The position numbers were made by a program, and so were the translations under genes. DNA of 48,850 nucleotides. It comes from Thermoplasmatales archaeon. GTDB taxonomy: Archaea > Thermoplasmatota > Penumbrarchaeia > Penumbrarchaeales > Penumbrarchaeaceae. Positions within the stretch are counted from its first letter, which is position 1. The number at the start of each line of letters is the position of its first letter. The stretch is from assembly GCA_030595715.1 (NCBI GenBank), contig JAUVCN010000005.1:1-48850 (forward strand), given 5' to 3'. Positions 27,955 through 38,172 of the stretch are shown here, piece after piece. Below the pieces are notes generated by a model, which saw nothing but the letters and a program-made list of their open reading frames with translations, made no database searches and had not been told where the DNA came from.

Positions 27955-30900
27955 TTATCCTTCCCATATCTCACCTTTGATCAGCCACAGATCAGTTGTG
28001 GATGAAAAGGAAGTTACATCATAAAAAATACTGACGATCGCTGATGGAGCTTCCATCACCAGTATCCCGAACGAAACATGCCAGGAGCCGATGTCTTTCC
28101 CGATCAATTCCATCGGCAATGCCAAATTCACCTCTGCATTGAAACCAAGTGTAAGGGAATCTGGGATCTGGACCCCTTCCGGCGCCATATCAGAAACCGA
28201 TATTGGGGTCTCAACCTCTGTGAAAAATAAGATCGATATATAACACATCTCCAGGATCTCATAAGGGAATGTGATCAGATTACCAGAACTATCGGGATCC
28301 TTTATGTTCTCGATCAGGATCAGAATATTTTCATATATCCATTCAAGGAACAATGCAACAGCTTCCCCATCCGCCCGGAGGGACAACTCAACTCCACCAC
28401 CTGCGCTCCCTGAGGCATCTTCAACTTCCATTGTAAGGAATACCCTGATATCAACAATAAGCTCTGATATCATTGCTATGAATCTCTCGAGGAATAGCTC
28501 GACAGACCGTTGAATAAAATGAACAACCGTTTCAAATGAAAGGCCGTATAGATGATAGGCTTCTTCCCAGGCCTCTTTGATCGATGAGAATGCAATTGAA
28601 AGGATCATACCTTTGATCGATATTCCCTGGGACCCACCGTTCGATGAACCCGGGGTTGGATCGCCCCACTTCCATATTCCGAAACCATCATTATCCCTCC
28701 CGATCGAATCACCCTGAACGCCATCGATCCAGACATCGTCGAGAACCACTCCGGAAGGGGACCTCAGTATGATATGGAACCTATCTTCGAGATCCGGTGT
28801 TGAATTCCATCGCCAGATCTCTTCTTCTCCAAGTTCGATTAAAGTGTAAGGATCAGGAGGATGTCGGAGGATCCAGGAACAGATGAATTCGTCATTTTCA
28901 TCGCAAACCTCGATGGTTGAACCGGAGAAAGGATGGGACCTCGGATCGAATACCTCTATCCATGAGAGATTCCCTTCAATAAAGCCCAATTCATTTAGGG
29001 TTGGCGGAAGCTCATCGGGCATTCTGTAACGTAACCTGAATCCAGCATCAAAAACCGCTTGTATCCCCAATGGCGGGATCGGGACCACTGGTTCCACTCC
29101 CAATGAAGATGAGATTGAAACTTCTGATACCCTGTACTCGACAAGTCCTGGAGCATAGAAGGATATTCTTGTCTTGGAGGAACCCTCTTCCCCGAATACA
29201 CCCTCAAGGGAGAAAAGATGTGGATGATCTTCCATGAAAGGGTCCAATTCAATTCTCAGATAAAGGGGCCCTTTCTCGATCGTGATGGTTCCATTGAACC
29301 TCATGGTCCCGTTCTCAACTCGTCTGATACCAAAGTATCCATGAAGGCCGATAGGAGCCATGTCTACTACCATTTCAAGAAGAGCCCCCTCATTACCGTT
29401 GAGTGCCTCCTTTTCGGAAGATAGAACCATATCTAGTGGGCCAAATGACAGACCTACCTCGAACCGATCGATCCCGATCAGTTCACATAGTGTTGAAAGG
29501 ATCTCGGAAAGACCCATCTCGATCAATTCCTTGATAAGATCCTTGATCCCTTCTCGCAATGTCGATGAAAGGTCCATGGTTACGTTTGTTGCCACCCTGC
29601 TGATCTCCGCAAGATCAAGATCACTGTTCTCCATCAGGTCCATGACAATTGGTGGTATTTCCTGAAGAGATGATAGTGAATTGGAAATAATTGGTTCGGA
29701 GGCGTTCAATAGTCTATTGGTGAATTCGACCACCGCTTCCTTTGCCTTATCCATGGCGATATCCATGAGTGTTTCTTCAAGAGTGTACTCAGATCCCTCC
29801 ATTGGCCATGAGGTGTAAGTTGTCAATTGTACCATAAGGTCCACGGCAACTTCCCTGGTTGCGTTTGAACCTCCCTGGGTCGAATGATCGAATTCATACG
29901 ACCGGAGAACGTGAAGTTCAAAATACGAGGTATAAGGAGAGCCATCCGTTGCTGGATCGGTGTCATGAGCTCCGCCAGCATTCATCAGTTCATAGTGAAG
30001 ATCATATCCCGGATCAACGTTCACGATCGTATCCAAATCCATTATTTGCGCTGATCCAAGATAGTCCAATCTCACGTTGGCACCCCTATTCCCCCCCAGA
30101 TCCGGCAGGAAATGCCTTGACCTTGAAAAGGATTCTGAACCGGTAGCATCGTTCATGATCCCCATTATCACCCCGTAGAGGATCTCTTGCAACCGATCAC
30201 TTATCGATGAATTGTTCCATTCCCATGGCAAAGGGAATGGAAGGTTAACATCTCCTCTGGTCGGTGTTAGCTGGAAGGTTCTTCTGATGATCCCTATATC
30301 ATGAACCCCATAACCTGTTCCGACCTCCCTTTCCTTCACTTCATCGAAAGAACTCTCAAGATCGGTCCGGATCATAGTATGAATGATCTGGTCCGGATCA
30401 TCTTTTTCTAACAGGGTGAAGGCGATTTTAAAGAGCAGAGACGGATCGGATAATGCTTCATCGACATCATCAGGAACCGGGATGCCATTTGGTTCATCAC
30501 CGCTTTCAATAACCACCGAACCTGAAAAGGAACAAGATAATACTTCAATGTCCACTTTTTCTGGTATTTCCCGGACCATCTCGTATTCTGCATGGTCCAA
30601 CTGTTCTTCCCGGTGAGTAACATTGTTATACTTATCAGCAAAGAACCCCACCATGGACCCTCCCATCGCTCCGATAGTGGTTTGAACGATGTCCGATAAC
30701 CCTGCCAGCTCTATACTGTTGATGACACACGGACCCAGTTCGGAAACGATGTCCGGAACCGATCCAAGTGAAAGACCAATAAGGAACGATGTCGGCTCCA
30801 TTCTATCATCAAGGGAAGGATAAGAAGCATGTCCCCATCCTTTCCATATTCGATCCCAAGAATCTGTTCCTTCAACTGATAAGCCGTCCATCAGGTCCTC

Positions 30901-32502
30901 GATAGCATTTCTCAGAGCGGATTCCATATGTTCTCTGAGCTGGATCTCAGTTGCGATATATCCTTCATCGACCCCCAGGACCGATGAGATCCCATCGATG
31001 ACAGATCCATTATCCAACAGGTCCACATTGTGAAAATCCGGCTCCACTGGTTCAGGGTCAAAGATAGCAGTGACATTATAAATGGAATATTCCTGCCATT
31101 CATGACCCGAGTTCCCATCCGGGACCATAAGTGAAAAATTCCGTTCCATCCGGCCAAGATCTACCTTTGGATATCCCTCCACTTCTTTCCCATCCCAAAC
31201 TTCTCCCGGGATGGTTTGCAGAAATAGCTTTCCATCATTGCCTTTCAGTGCGGGTTCCAGCCGATAAAATGATCTGATCATATTCCTGACAGCATCATCC
31301 CTATTATCGATCATTCTCCTCCCAAATATGGTTTCGCTCAGATCATCGAACGACTCCGTTGCTTTCACGAACATATTGAATGAACCACCAAATACCTTAA
31401 GCATTCCAGAATCGATCCCGAAATAGTTCACTAGATCAAGGACCATTCTCTCGAGAATGGACAGGAGGAATGGCCGGAGCAGGTCATCGACCGAAGGAGG
31501 ATATTCCTCGGAAAATAGTCCCTCGGAGATCAGAACAAGCATTGCCGGATCAACCGGTCCATCATTATCCTCCAACATCTCCACAATGGTCGGTGAACAT
31601 CCATAAGACCCCCTGACGGACCTCAAAGATGATTCGACATTCATCAAACCTTCAAGATCGAATGAACCCAAATAGGCCTTTGAGAGAAGATGGACCGATA
31701 GGTCCAAACAGCCCTGGATCTCATCATGTGTAAGAAGTTCTGGGATCGTCTCCTCATGTCCTGGAAGGACTGATCTTCCGGATCCGAGGAAGGCTTTGGT
31801 CCTGACAAGCGAAGATACGATATGCTGAAATAATTCGGAAAGTTCAGTTCCAGTCATTGCCATCTCCAGCCGAACCAACCGGTTGACCAGGATATCAGTT
31901 ACGGAAGTCCTCTCGATCTTCAATTCAATAGCTCGAGATGTTGAAAGAGAGGAATCTTCCGTATTCGCCTTGATGTTCATGGAGATGGTCGAATTCGTCC
32001 CCATGGAACCTGGCCTCCATCCATAGGTCCACGGACCCGTTCCATTCGGTTTGGAGCCTGAAATTCCAGATGTTGGCATCATTTGAGAGATCCTTAAAGG
32101 CGTGACCGATATGGAGATATCATCCATGTCAAATCGACATCCATATCCCGACCCATTCCTATCATGGAGCAGGCCCTGAACGATCGATCCCAACCTTTTG
32201 ATCAATCTACCCTCAAGCTCCGAATCCATCCTGGTTGAATTCCATGAACTGGTGTTCGAGACCATCTCTAAAAAGATGTCATCATGCAGGTCATGGATGG
32301 TGAGTTCGATATCACTTACGACCGATGTGAGTTCACCCATTATCCGATGCAGGTCCTCTGCATCTTCGATCTCCTCTTCTCCCTGTTTCTGGAGCCAGAT
32401 CAGATATGAAATGTAACCACTGGATATCACAACAATAATAATGGAAAGGTATGCAAATGCCTCCTTTCCGGAACGATCCTTTCCGATCCTCGAAGATCTC
32501 AC
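27955..32502 (-). CDS. 1515-aa membrane-anchored extracellular protein (possible large pilin-associated/adhesin protein)
   Basis: N-terminal 'RSGKEAFAYLSIIIVVISSGYISYLIWL' anchor; no C-terminal TM seen; start overlaps the 32499..32990 stop. Confidence 0.8.
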   Translation of the reverse strand: MRSSRIGKDRSGKEAFAYLSIIIVVISSGYISYLIWLQKQGEEEIEDAEDLHRIMGELTSVVSDIELTIHDLHDDIFLEMVSNTSSWNSTRMDSELEGRLIKRLGSIVQGLLHDRNGSGYGCRFDMDDISISVTPLRISQMMPTSGISGSKPNGTGPWTYGWRPGSMGTNSTISMNIKANTEDSSLSTSRAIELKIERTSVTDILVNRLVRLEMAMTGTELSELFQHIVSSLVRTKAFLGSGRSVLPGHEETIPELLTHDEIQGCLDLSVHLLSKAYLGSFDLEGLMNVESSLRSVRGSYGCSPTIVEMLEDNDGPVDPAMLVLISEGLFSEEYPPSVDDLLRPFLLSILERMVLDLVNYFGIDSGMLKVFGGSFNMFVKATESFDDLSETIFGRRMIDNRDDAVRNMIRSFYRLEPALKGNDGKLFLQTIPGEVWDGKEVEGYPKVDLGRMERNFSLMVPDGNSGHEWQEYSIYNVTAIFDPEPVEPDFHNVDLLDNGSVIDGISSVLGVDEGYIATEIQLREHMESALRNAIEDLMDGLSVEGTDSWDRIWKGWGHASYPSLDDRMEPTSFLIGLSLGSVPDIVSELGPCVINSIELAGLSDIVQTTIGAMGGSMVGFFADKYNNVTHREEQLDHAEYEMVREIPEKVDIEVLSCSFSGSVVIESGDEPNGIPVPDDVDEALSDPSLLFKIAFTLLEKDDPDQIIHTMIRTDLESSFDEVKEREVGTGYGVHDIGIIRRTFQLTPTRGDVNLPFPLPWEWNNSSISDRLQEILYGVIMGIMNDATGSESFSRSRHFLPDLGGNRGANVRLDYLGSAQIMDLDTIVNVDPGYDLHYELMNAGGAHDTDPATDGSPYTSYFELHVLRSYEFDHSTQGGSNATREVAVDLMVQLTTYTSWPMEGSEYTLEETLMDIAMDKAKEAVVEFTNRLLNASEPIISNSLSSLQEIPPIVMDLMENSDLDLAEISRVATNVTMDLSSTLREGIKDLIKELIEMGLSEILSTLCELIGIDRFEVGLSFGPLDMVLSSEKEALNGNEGALLEMVVDMAPIGLHGYFGIRRVENGTMRFNGTITIEKGPLYLRIELDPFMEDHPHLFSLEGVFGEEGSSKTRISFYAPGLVEYRVSEVSISSSLGVEPVVPIPPLGIQAVFDAGFRLRYRMPDELPPTLNELGFIEGNLSWIEVFDPRSHPFSGSTIEVCDENDEFICSWILRHPPDPYTLIELGEEEIWRWNSTPDLEDRFHIILRSPSGVVLDDVWIDGVQGDSIGRDNDGFGIWKWGDPTPGSSNGGSQGISIKGMILSIAFSSIKEAWEEAYHLYGLSFETVVHFIQRSVELFLERFIAMISELIVDIRVFLTMEVEDASGSAGGGVELSLRADGEAVALFLEWIYENILILIENIKDPDSSGNLITFPYEILEMCYISILFFTEVETPISVSDMAPEGVQIPDSLTLGFNAEVNLALPMELIGKDIGSWHVSFGILVMEAPSAIVSIFYDVTSFSSTTDLWLIKGEIWEG

Positions 32503-32990
32503 TGAAATGCCTCCGGATCAGGATATGGACATCTTGACATGGGCAAGTAGATCGTGAGATGGACACCATTCAGGAAATCCCAATCCCATGTGGTAACATC
32601 ATCGTGAAGATCGGGAGACCGGGATCTATTGATCCCGATCCAGATCATTGACCAGAGGCCATCTGGGGTAAAGAATAGAATCTCATTCAGCATTTCATCC
32701 ATTGGAGAGATATTTCCTGTTGAGATGATCCCCTGACCCGTCCATATGATCACCTTACTGCTATTTTCATAAAAGATGGGGGTGCCATCAAGAAGATGTT
32801 TCTCCTCGATCGATCTTACAGTTGAAATACCGATCTGTTCAACCTGGAATGACCGGAGATCCCCGCTATCTACCGTGGTATCCCCATTCAACAGATATGT
32901 GGCCCCAGCGGTGATCAAAGATACTGCAGATATCAACATTATCATTGAAATAGGAGTTTCAATACCAGCTAAAGCAACTTTGTTGATCAC
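32499..32990 (-). CDS. Pilin-like small membrane-anchored protein
   Basis: MINKVALAGIETPISMIMLISAVSLITAGATYLLNGD; 4-bp overlaps with both neighbours. Confidence 0.65.
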   Translation of the reverse strand: MINKVALAGIETPISMIMLISAVSLITAGATYLLNGDTTVDSGDLRSFQVEQIGISTVRSIEEKHLLDGTPIFYENSSKVIIWTGQGIISTGNISPMDEMLNEILFFTPDGLWSMIWIGINRSRSPDLHDDVTTWDWDFLNGVHLTIYLPMSRCPYPDPEAFQ

Positions 32991-33430
32991 GTAGACTCCC
33001 CCAATTCACAAATGGATAGACTCCCCGCTTGAACGACCCCATCCAACTCGATCAGGACAGAAGCGGAGTGTGTAACGGAAACCACTCTGAAACCTTCATT
33101 GATGGTTTGAGGTGACCCTTCAATTACAGAGAAAGAAAGGTCAGATCCTTCCGTCCTTATGCGGACAAGGAATGAGATGTCGGATCGAATGAACCTTGAA
33201 CTCTCCTTGAATGTAGTATTTGATGGCAGTTCCAGAAGTCCATCGTTATCGGGATCGAGAAATTCCCAATCCATGACAGACCTCAATATCTGTTCAAATG
33301 GAAACGGCCCTTCCTCTTTATGGATACTTGACGATAATGTTGATATCAGTCCAAAGGTAAGAATGATCGCCAACGAAAATGCTAACAGGTCACCTGCCGG
33401 TGACAAGGACCCAACGTCCTCAACCCTCAT
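32987..33430 (-). CDS. Pilin-like small membrane-anchored protein
   Basis: MRVEDVGSLSPAGDLLAFSLAIILTFGLISTLSSSIHKEE; first gene of the overlapping minus-strand operon. Confidence 0.65.
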   Translation of the reverse strand: MRVEDVGSLSPAGDLLAFSLAIILTFGLISTLSSSIHKEEGPFPFEQILRSVMDWEFLDPDNDGLLELPSNTTFKESSRFIRSDISFLVRIRTEGSDLSFSVIEGSPQTINEGFRVVSVTHSASVLIELDGVVQAGSLSICELGEST

Positions 33431-33628
33431 ATCCTCTTTATCTGCAACATGAGATAATAATTTATCCTACGAGGGAGCAAAATAATTCTTGACATCTAGG
33501 TTGTCGATAGGTTTAATACGAACTCGATTCATTCTGAAATGGGGTTAAGGTCCCGGGATTGTCGGGATTGATGTTCATTTACTGGCATCAACTCTACCTT
33601 GGAACCCTTGCAATAATGGAGGAATAAT

Positions 33629-34843
33629 ATGAAAATCGGACAGTTCACAGCACTATTGTTTGCATCTCTACTTGGATTCTCACTTTTCTTTGCCGGAGTC
33701 CAGGCTGAGGATACAATTTCATATGCCGATCCTGCGGGCGATGTGGAAAACGATGGACTTGATCCAGCCATCGGTTCGAACGTTGACATATTGGCAATAT
33801 CGATAGATACGTCATCTGATCCCATAGAATTAACATTGACCGTATCCGGATCAATAGACTATTCGGGAGAGGGCATGATATATGTGTTCATGTTCTTTTT
33901 GGATCAGGTAGGAGACGGGTCCGAAAGCACTGCCGTCACAGTATCATTGAATACTGGTACGTTCAGTTCAGACTACGGTTCCATGTTCGGTTTTGGACTT
34001 GAAATATCTGGGAATGGAACTGATACATTGACAGTAAGTGTTCCAAAGAATTCAATTGATGCGGAGACACATCCAGTCCAGGATATCTATGGGATGGTGG
34101 AAGTAACTGATTATGGAACGTACGGATATGCAATAGATACGATCAATGATGACTTCGGTAACATTGAACCTGTCGATGACGATCCCGATGACGACACAGA
34201 TGATGATGATTGGGATGACGATGACTGGGATGAGGATATGATCCCTGACCCGTTGAAGGAGACACCAACCGATACTTCCATCTCGGTAGACATCGAGAAT
34301 GCCGATATCTCCATAGATATTGGCGATGAGATGTTCGAGGTGGAACAGACGATCGATGGGACCACGACGGGAACGGTGGATCACTGTTCAATGACGATCG
34401 TGACCTATTACAAGGATGGAACCTATGATGCCGATGATTGGAACATCGGCCCCGAAGACAATCCAAAAGAATCGTTCATGGGGATCACCTTCGAGAACCA
34501 TTTTTACGGAACCGGTTCCGAGGGACAGGATGACTGGTTGAAATGGGAGCTCTACAACTATGCGAAGGCTCCAAGTGAAATGCTGGACGATGTGCTTGAG
34601 GAAAGCGAAGAACTCGAATCGGGGAACATAACTTCGATCCATATTGTCATCAGGGCATACTCGGATGAGAGTGAGACCATGTGGAACCAGGACTCATCGG
34701 ATGTGACCGATGATTTCATGAAGGCGATCCAGGGAGATGATGGAGATGATAATGGACTTCCTGCGCCTGGTGTGATGTTCATCATCGGAACCTTCGTCTT
34801 GATAGCAATGCTGGGTATCGCAACAAGTTACAGAAAGAGATAA
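33629..34843 (+). CDS. Secreted surface protein with Asp/Trp-rich linker and C-terminal TM/basic tail
   Basis: Signal peptide MKIGQFTALLFASLLGFSLFFAGVQA; linker DDDPDDDTDDDDWDDDDWDED; C-terminus GLPAPGVMFIIGTFVLIAMLGIATSYRKR. SD GGAGG precedes the ATG. Confidence 0.8.
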   Translation: MKIGQFTALLFASLLGFSLFFAGVQAEDTISYADPAGDVENDGLDPAIGSNVDILAISIDTSSDPIELTLTVSGSIDYSGEGMIYVFMFFLDQVGDGSESTAVTVSLNTGTFSSDYGSMFGFGLEISGNGTDTLTVSVPKNSIDAETHPVQDIYGMVEVTDYGTYGYAIDTINDDFGNIEPVDDDPDDDTDDDDWDDDDWDEDMIPDPLKETPTDTSISVDIENADISIDIGDEMFEVEQTIDGTTTGTVDHCSMTIVTYYKDGTYDADDWNIGPEDNPKESFMGITFENHFYGTGSEGQDDWLKWELYNYAKAPSEMLDDVLEESEELESGNITSIHIVIRAYSDESETMWNQDSSDVTDDFMKAIQGDDGDDNGLPAPGVMFIIGTFVLIAMLGIATSYRKR

Positions 34844-34854
34844 TAGAACAATGA

Positions 34855-34876
34855 ATGAGGGGCAAAAGCCCCTCAT
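34855..34876. terminator. Bidirectional hairpin terminator between convergent genes
   Basis: ATGAGGGGC-AAAA-GCCCCTCAT followed by a pyrimidine-rich CTCTTCTTTTAT. Confidence 0.65.
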
Positions 34877-34884
34877 CTCTTCTT

Positions 34885-35301
34885 TTATCTGAGATGGAGG
34901 ATCAGTTCATCATAGGCATTGCCCACGATAACTCTCATCTCCTTGTGAGTATCACAGCCATTCGGATCGTTCACGTCCACACGAACATCCCTGATCTCCG
35001 TTACTCCGGTGAACAGTCCCACATCACAGCCAGGACATGTGAAAAAATCCACATTCGGGGCATCCCGCCTCTCCAGAGTATCGGAACATCCCTTGCATTG
35101 GGCCCCATCAACGATCTCGACTACCCTGAATGAATCGATATCTATCCCGGCTCTTTTCAAATTGAAACCGAGGACATCGCACCCGGAACAAGTATAGAGG
35201 ACCTGACCCCCCCAGTTCCACGCCAGGAGTGGGGTCTCGCATTTCGGACAGTGAACATCCGGTCCATCGATCATCAGTTCATAACACTCGGCAGTCGTCA
35301 T
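34885..35301 (-). CDS. Double zinc-ribbon protein
   Basis: CxxC pairs CPKC, CSGC, CKGC, CPGC. Confidence 0.75.
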   Translation of the reverse strand: MTTAECYELMIDGPDVHCPKCETPLLAWNWGGQVLYTCSGCDVLGFNLKRAGIDIDSFRVVEIVDGAQCKGCSDTLERRDAPNVDFFTCPGCDVGLFTGVTEIRDVRVDVNDPNGCDTHKEMRVIVGNAYDELILHLR

Positions 35302-35409
35302 GGGAATTCATCTTCTTAATGCTCAATGAAACAGGATAGATATTGCCTTCTAGCCTGAATTGTTAGGAAGATTCACCAAACTCCCTTCGGATGTATTTAT
35401 ATCCGACCG

Positions 35410-37722
35410 TTGGAATGTAACCTTGTGAGTCCAGAAGAAGAGGTTTTTTTTGACCATCCGATGATAAGGAAAGAGACCATATCCAGAAGGAAATATCAGG
35501 TCGAGATCGCCACAAGAGCCCTCCAGAGACCGACGCTGGTTGTCCTTCCAACAGGTCTCGGGAAGACGATAATAGCCCTGATACTGATAGCCGAAAGGAA
35601 AAAACAAGGAAAGGGACCATTCCTGATGCTGGCCCCCACAAAACCTCTTGTTGAACAACACAGGGCATTCATGGAAAGACACCTCCTTGACACCAATATG
35701 ATCATGCTCACCGGAGAGATCCTTCCGGCAAAGAGAAAGGACCTCTACAAGGAAGGATATTTGATAATCTCCACCCCCCAGGTCATTAAGAATGACATCA
35801 TCTCGGGAGATCTTGATATTGGTATGTTCCAAACGATGATTATCGATGAGGCACACAGAGCTTCCGGAGATTATCCATATGTATTCATCTCCGAGATGTT
35901 CTATGAGAAAAGACCGGAAGGCCTCACACTGGGATTGACGGCATCTCCGGGTCATGAAGTATCCAGGATCTATGAGGTATGCAAGAACATCGGTGCTGAA
36001 TCGATCGAGGTCAGGGTTGATTCCGATCCCGATGTGAAACCCTATATCCAGGAAATGGAGATCACCCGTATCAAAGTGGACCTCTCGGAAGGAATGAGAT
36101 CTGTGATAGGAATACTCGAAAGAGCATTCCTCGATAGGATCGGGAAACTGCAGAGAATGGGTGTCATCAGAAGAGGGCCCAAAACATCGATTAAAGAGCT
36201 CCTTGGAGCTGCTGGAAGGATCCAGGAAATGATCAAGAGAGCAGGGAGCCGGGGTGGTGGGTCCTATTATCAGGCGATGTCCATTCAGGCCCAGGCAATG
36301 AAGATATCGCATGCAATGGAACTTGCAGAGACGCAGGGATCTGAAGCACTCTATCAGTACATAACCCGCCTGGTGAAAGATACCGGTAATCCTGACTGCT
36401 CCAAAGCCACGAGGAAGGTTGTATCGGATCCGCTGTTCTCAATGGCTCTGAACAAGGTTGAAGCTCTGAGAGAGGAGGTCCCAACCAAGATCATCGCATT
36501 GGAAAGAGCTGTCATTCAGAAGCTGCGTGAGGACCCGGAAGCGAGGATCATAGCATTCACCCATTTCAGGGATACTGCATCCTTTGTCTTTGAACGTCTG
36601 AACAAGCTCTATGAAAAGGGGGTCAAACCGGCAAGGTTCGTGGGCCAGGCTTCGAGGGGGAACGATACAGGCCTCTCCCAGAAGGAACAAAAGGAGATCC
36701 TCAATGCTTTCAGATCAGGAGAATTCAATGTTCTGATCGCAACATCAGTTGCCGAGGAAGGACTTGACATACCGGGAGCGGACCTTGTGATCTTCTATGA
36801 GCCGATCCCTTCAGAGATCCGGACCATTCAACGAAGAGGGAGAACCGGAAGACATTCGTCTGGAAAGGTAGTGGTCCTCATATCCCGGGAAACCAGGGAT
36901 GTTGCATATTCTTTCTCTGCCAGAGACAAGGAATTGAAGATGGAAAGACAGTTGATGGCCCTGAGAAGAATGCTATCGAACACACCCATCCCGAAGAGAG
37001 AAAGGAGACCGGAGAAGGCATCCCAACTATCTGATCCCACCAAACCGACACTGGATTCATTTTCCGAGGATCGGGGAATGAAAAAAGAAATGAGACCAGG
37101 GATCATAGTGGATCAGAGAGAGATGACATCCTCTGTTGCGGAGGAGCTGATCAGATCCGGTTTCAGGGTTATAGCAGCCCCATTAGGTGAAGGAGATTAT
37201 CAGATCTCGAATAGGGTAGGGATCGAGCGAAAGACCACACAGGACCTTTCTGATTCATTGATAGATGGAAGATTGTTCGACCAGGCAAAGAGACTGTCAG
37301 AGAGATTTGAAAGGCCGATGATCCTGATCGAGGGAGATGATATCTTCCACAAGAGGAACATCAACAAGAATGCTCTATATGGTGCCCTGGCTTCCATAAC
37401 GCTCAATTTCAACATACCTCTGATGTTCACGAGAGATCCCAAAGAAACAGCTGAATTCATGATGGTCGTCCACAGGAAGGAAGAACAGAAGAATGACAAA
37501 AAGAGATCTGACCATAGAAACAGGAGTGTAACAAAAGATGAGTTGGGGGTTAGAGTTATATCGGCCCTTCCGGGTGTATCTATCGTTATTGCAAAGAGGA
37601 TCAAGGATAGATTCAGGACCATAAGATCGCTTTCCAATGCAACGCTAGAAGAACTTATGGAAGTTGAAGGGATAGGAGAAAAAAAAGCAAGAGAGATCTT
37701 CAATGCATTGAACCAGGAATGA
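35410..37722 (+). CDS. hef: Hef helicase/nuclease (FANCM/XPF family)
   Basis: SF2 helicase LPTGLGKTIIA, IIDEAHRASGD, QRRGRTGR; ERCC4 nuclease GIERKTTQDLSDSLIDGRLFDQ; C-terminal HhH (LMEVEGIGEKKAREIFN). True start may be a GTG at ~35425. Confidence 0.94.
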   Translation: MECNLVSPEEEVFFDHPMIRKETISRRKYQVEIATRALQRPTLVVLPTGLGKTIIALILIAERKKQGKGPFLMLAPTKPLVEQHRAFMERHLLDTNMIMLTGEILPAKRKDLYKEGYLIISTPQVIKNDIISGDLDIGMFQTMIIDEAHRASGDYPYVFISEMFYEKRPEGLTLGLTASPGHEVSRIYEVCKNIGAESIEVRVDSDPDVKPYIQEMEITRIKVDLSEGMRSVIGILERAFLDRIGKLQRMGVIRRGPKTSIKELLGAAGRIQEMIKRAGSRGGGSYYQAMSIQAQAMKISHAMELAETQGSEALYQYITRLVKDTGNPDCSKATRKVVSDPLFSMALNKVEALREEVPTKIIALERAVIQKLREDPEARIIAFTHFRDTASFVFERLNKLYEKGVKPARFVGQASRGNDTGLSQKEQKEILNAFRSGEFNVLIATSVAEEGLDIPGADLVIFYEPIPSEIRTIQRRGRTGRHSSGKVVVLISRETRDVAYSFSARDKELKMERQLMALRRMLSNTPIPKRERRPEKASQLSDPTKPTLDSFSEDRGMKKEMRPGIIVDQREMTSSVAEELIRSGFRVIAAPLGEGDYQISNRVGIERKTTQDLSDSLIDGRLFDQAKRLSERFERPMILIEGDDIFHKRNINKNALYGALASITLNFNIPLMFTRDPKETAEFMMVVHRKEEQKNDKKRSDHRNRSVTKDELGVRVISALPGVSIVIAKRIKDRFRTIRSLSNATLEELMEVEGIGEKKAREIFNALNQE

Positions 37723-37787
37723 TGAACGTTCGAACTCCAATATCTGACCAAACGTAGGTGGTCTGGCGGATAAGATGATCTGACCGA

Positions 37788-38036
37788 TCAATGGTCAATT
37801 ACCTCGTAGTCCTCCTCATCAACGTTCTTGGTCTTTTTATCCCAGATGGGAGTGCCCGAGCTTTCCCAATTTGGCCCTTCCGAGTCTGTGAGATACTCCG
37901 GCTTCTTTTCGATCTTCTTTTCATCCGGTGATACCATGAAAGAGACCACCTCATCTGAACCGAAGGTCTCGGTCTTGGGCTCTGGTTCATGCGCTTTCTT
38001 CGGTGTTATTAGAAATGGATTTTCTTCTTCTGGCAT
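37788..38036 (-). CDS. Small acidic, probably disordered protein
   Basis: 82-aa ORF rich in E/K/D, not overlapped by a better-supported gene. Confidence 0.45.
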   Translation of the reverse strand: MPEEENPFLITPKKAHEPEPKTETFGSDEVVSFMVSPDEKKIEKKPEYLTDSEGPNWESSGTPIWDKKTKNVDEEDYEVIDH

Positions 38037-38172
38037 GTAATTTCCCCAATTGCATATATGGATTCGACTACTATATAATTATGACCACCGTGATATGAAA
38101 AAATGACCATTTTCGGATGGATATTCATGCAATAATTCAACAATGGCACCCTCAATGGAGGATTTGTTATTT

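Noticed and set aside
33500-33540. 'GGTTTAATACGAACTCGATTCATTC' compared with the hairpin-element linker (GGTTTAATTACGCTGAGCCTCGAACTC)
   Set aside because: Only short partial similarity without the flanking hairpins; more likely an AT-rich promoter.
34052-34466. Minus-strand ORFs rich in His/Arg/Ser opposite the Asp-rich linker
   Set aside because: Low-complexity antisense of GAT/GAC repeats, not a real protein.
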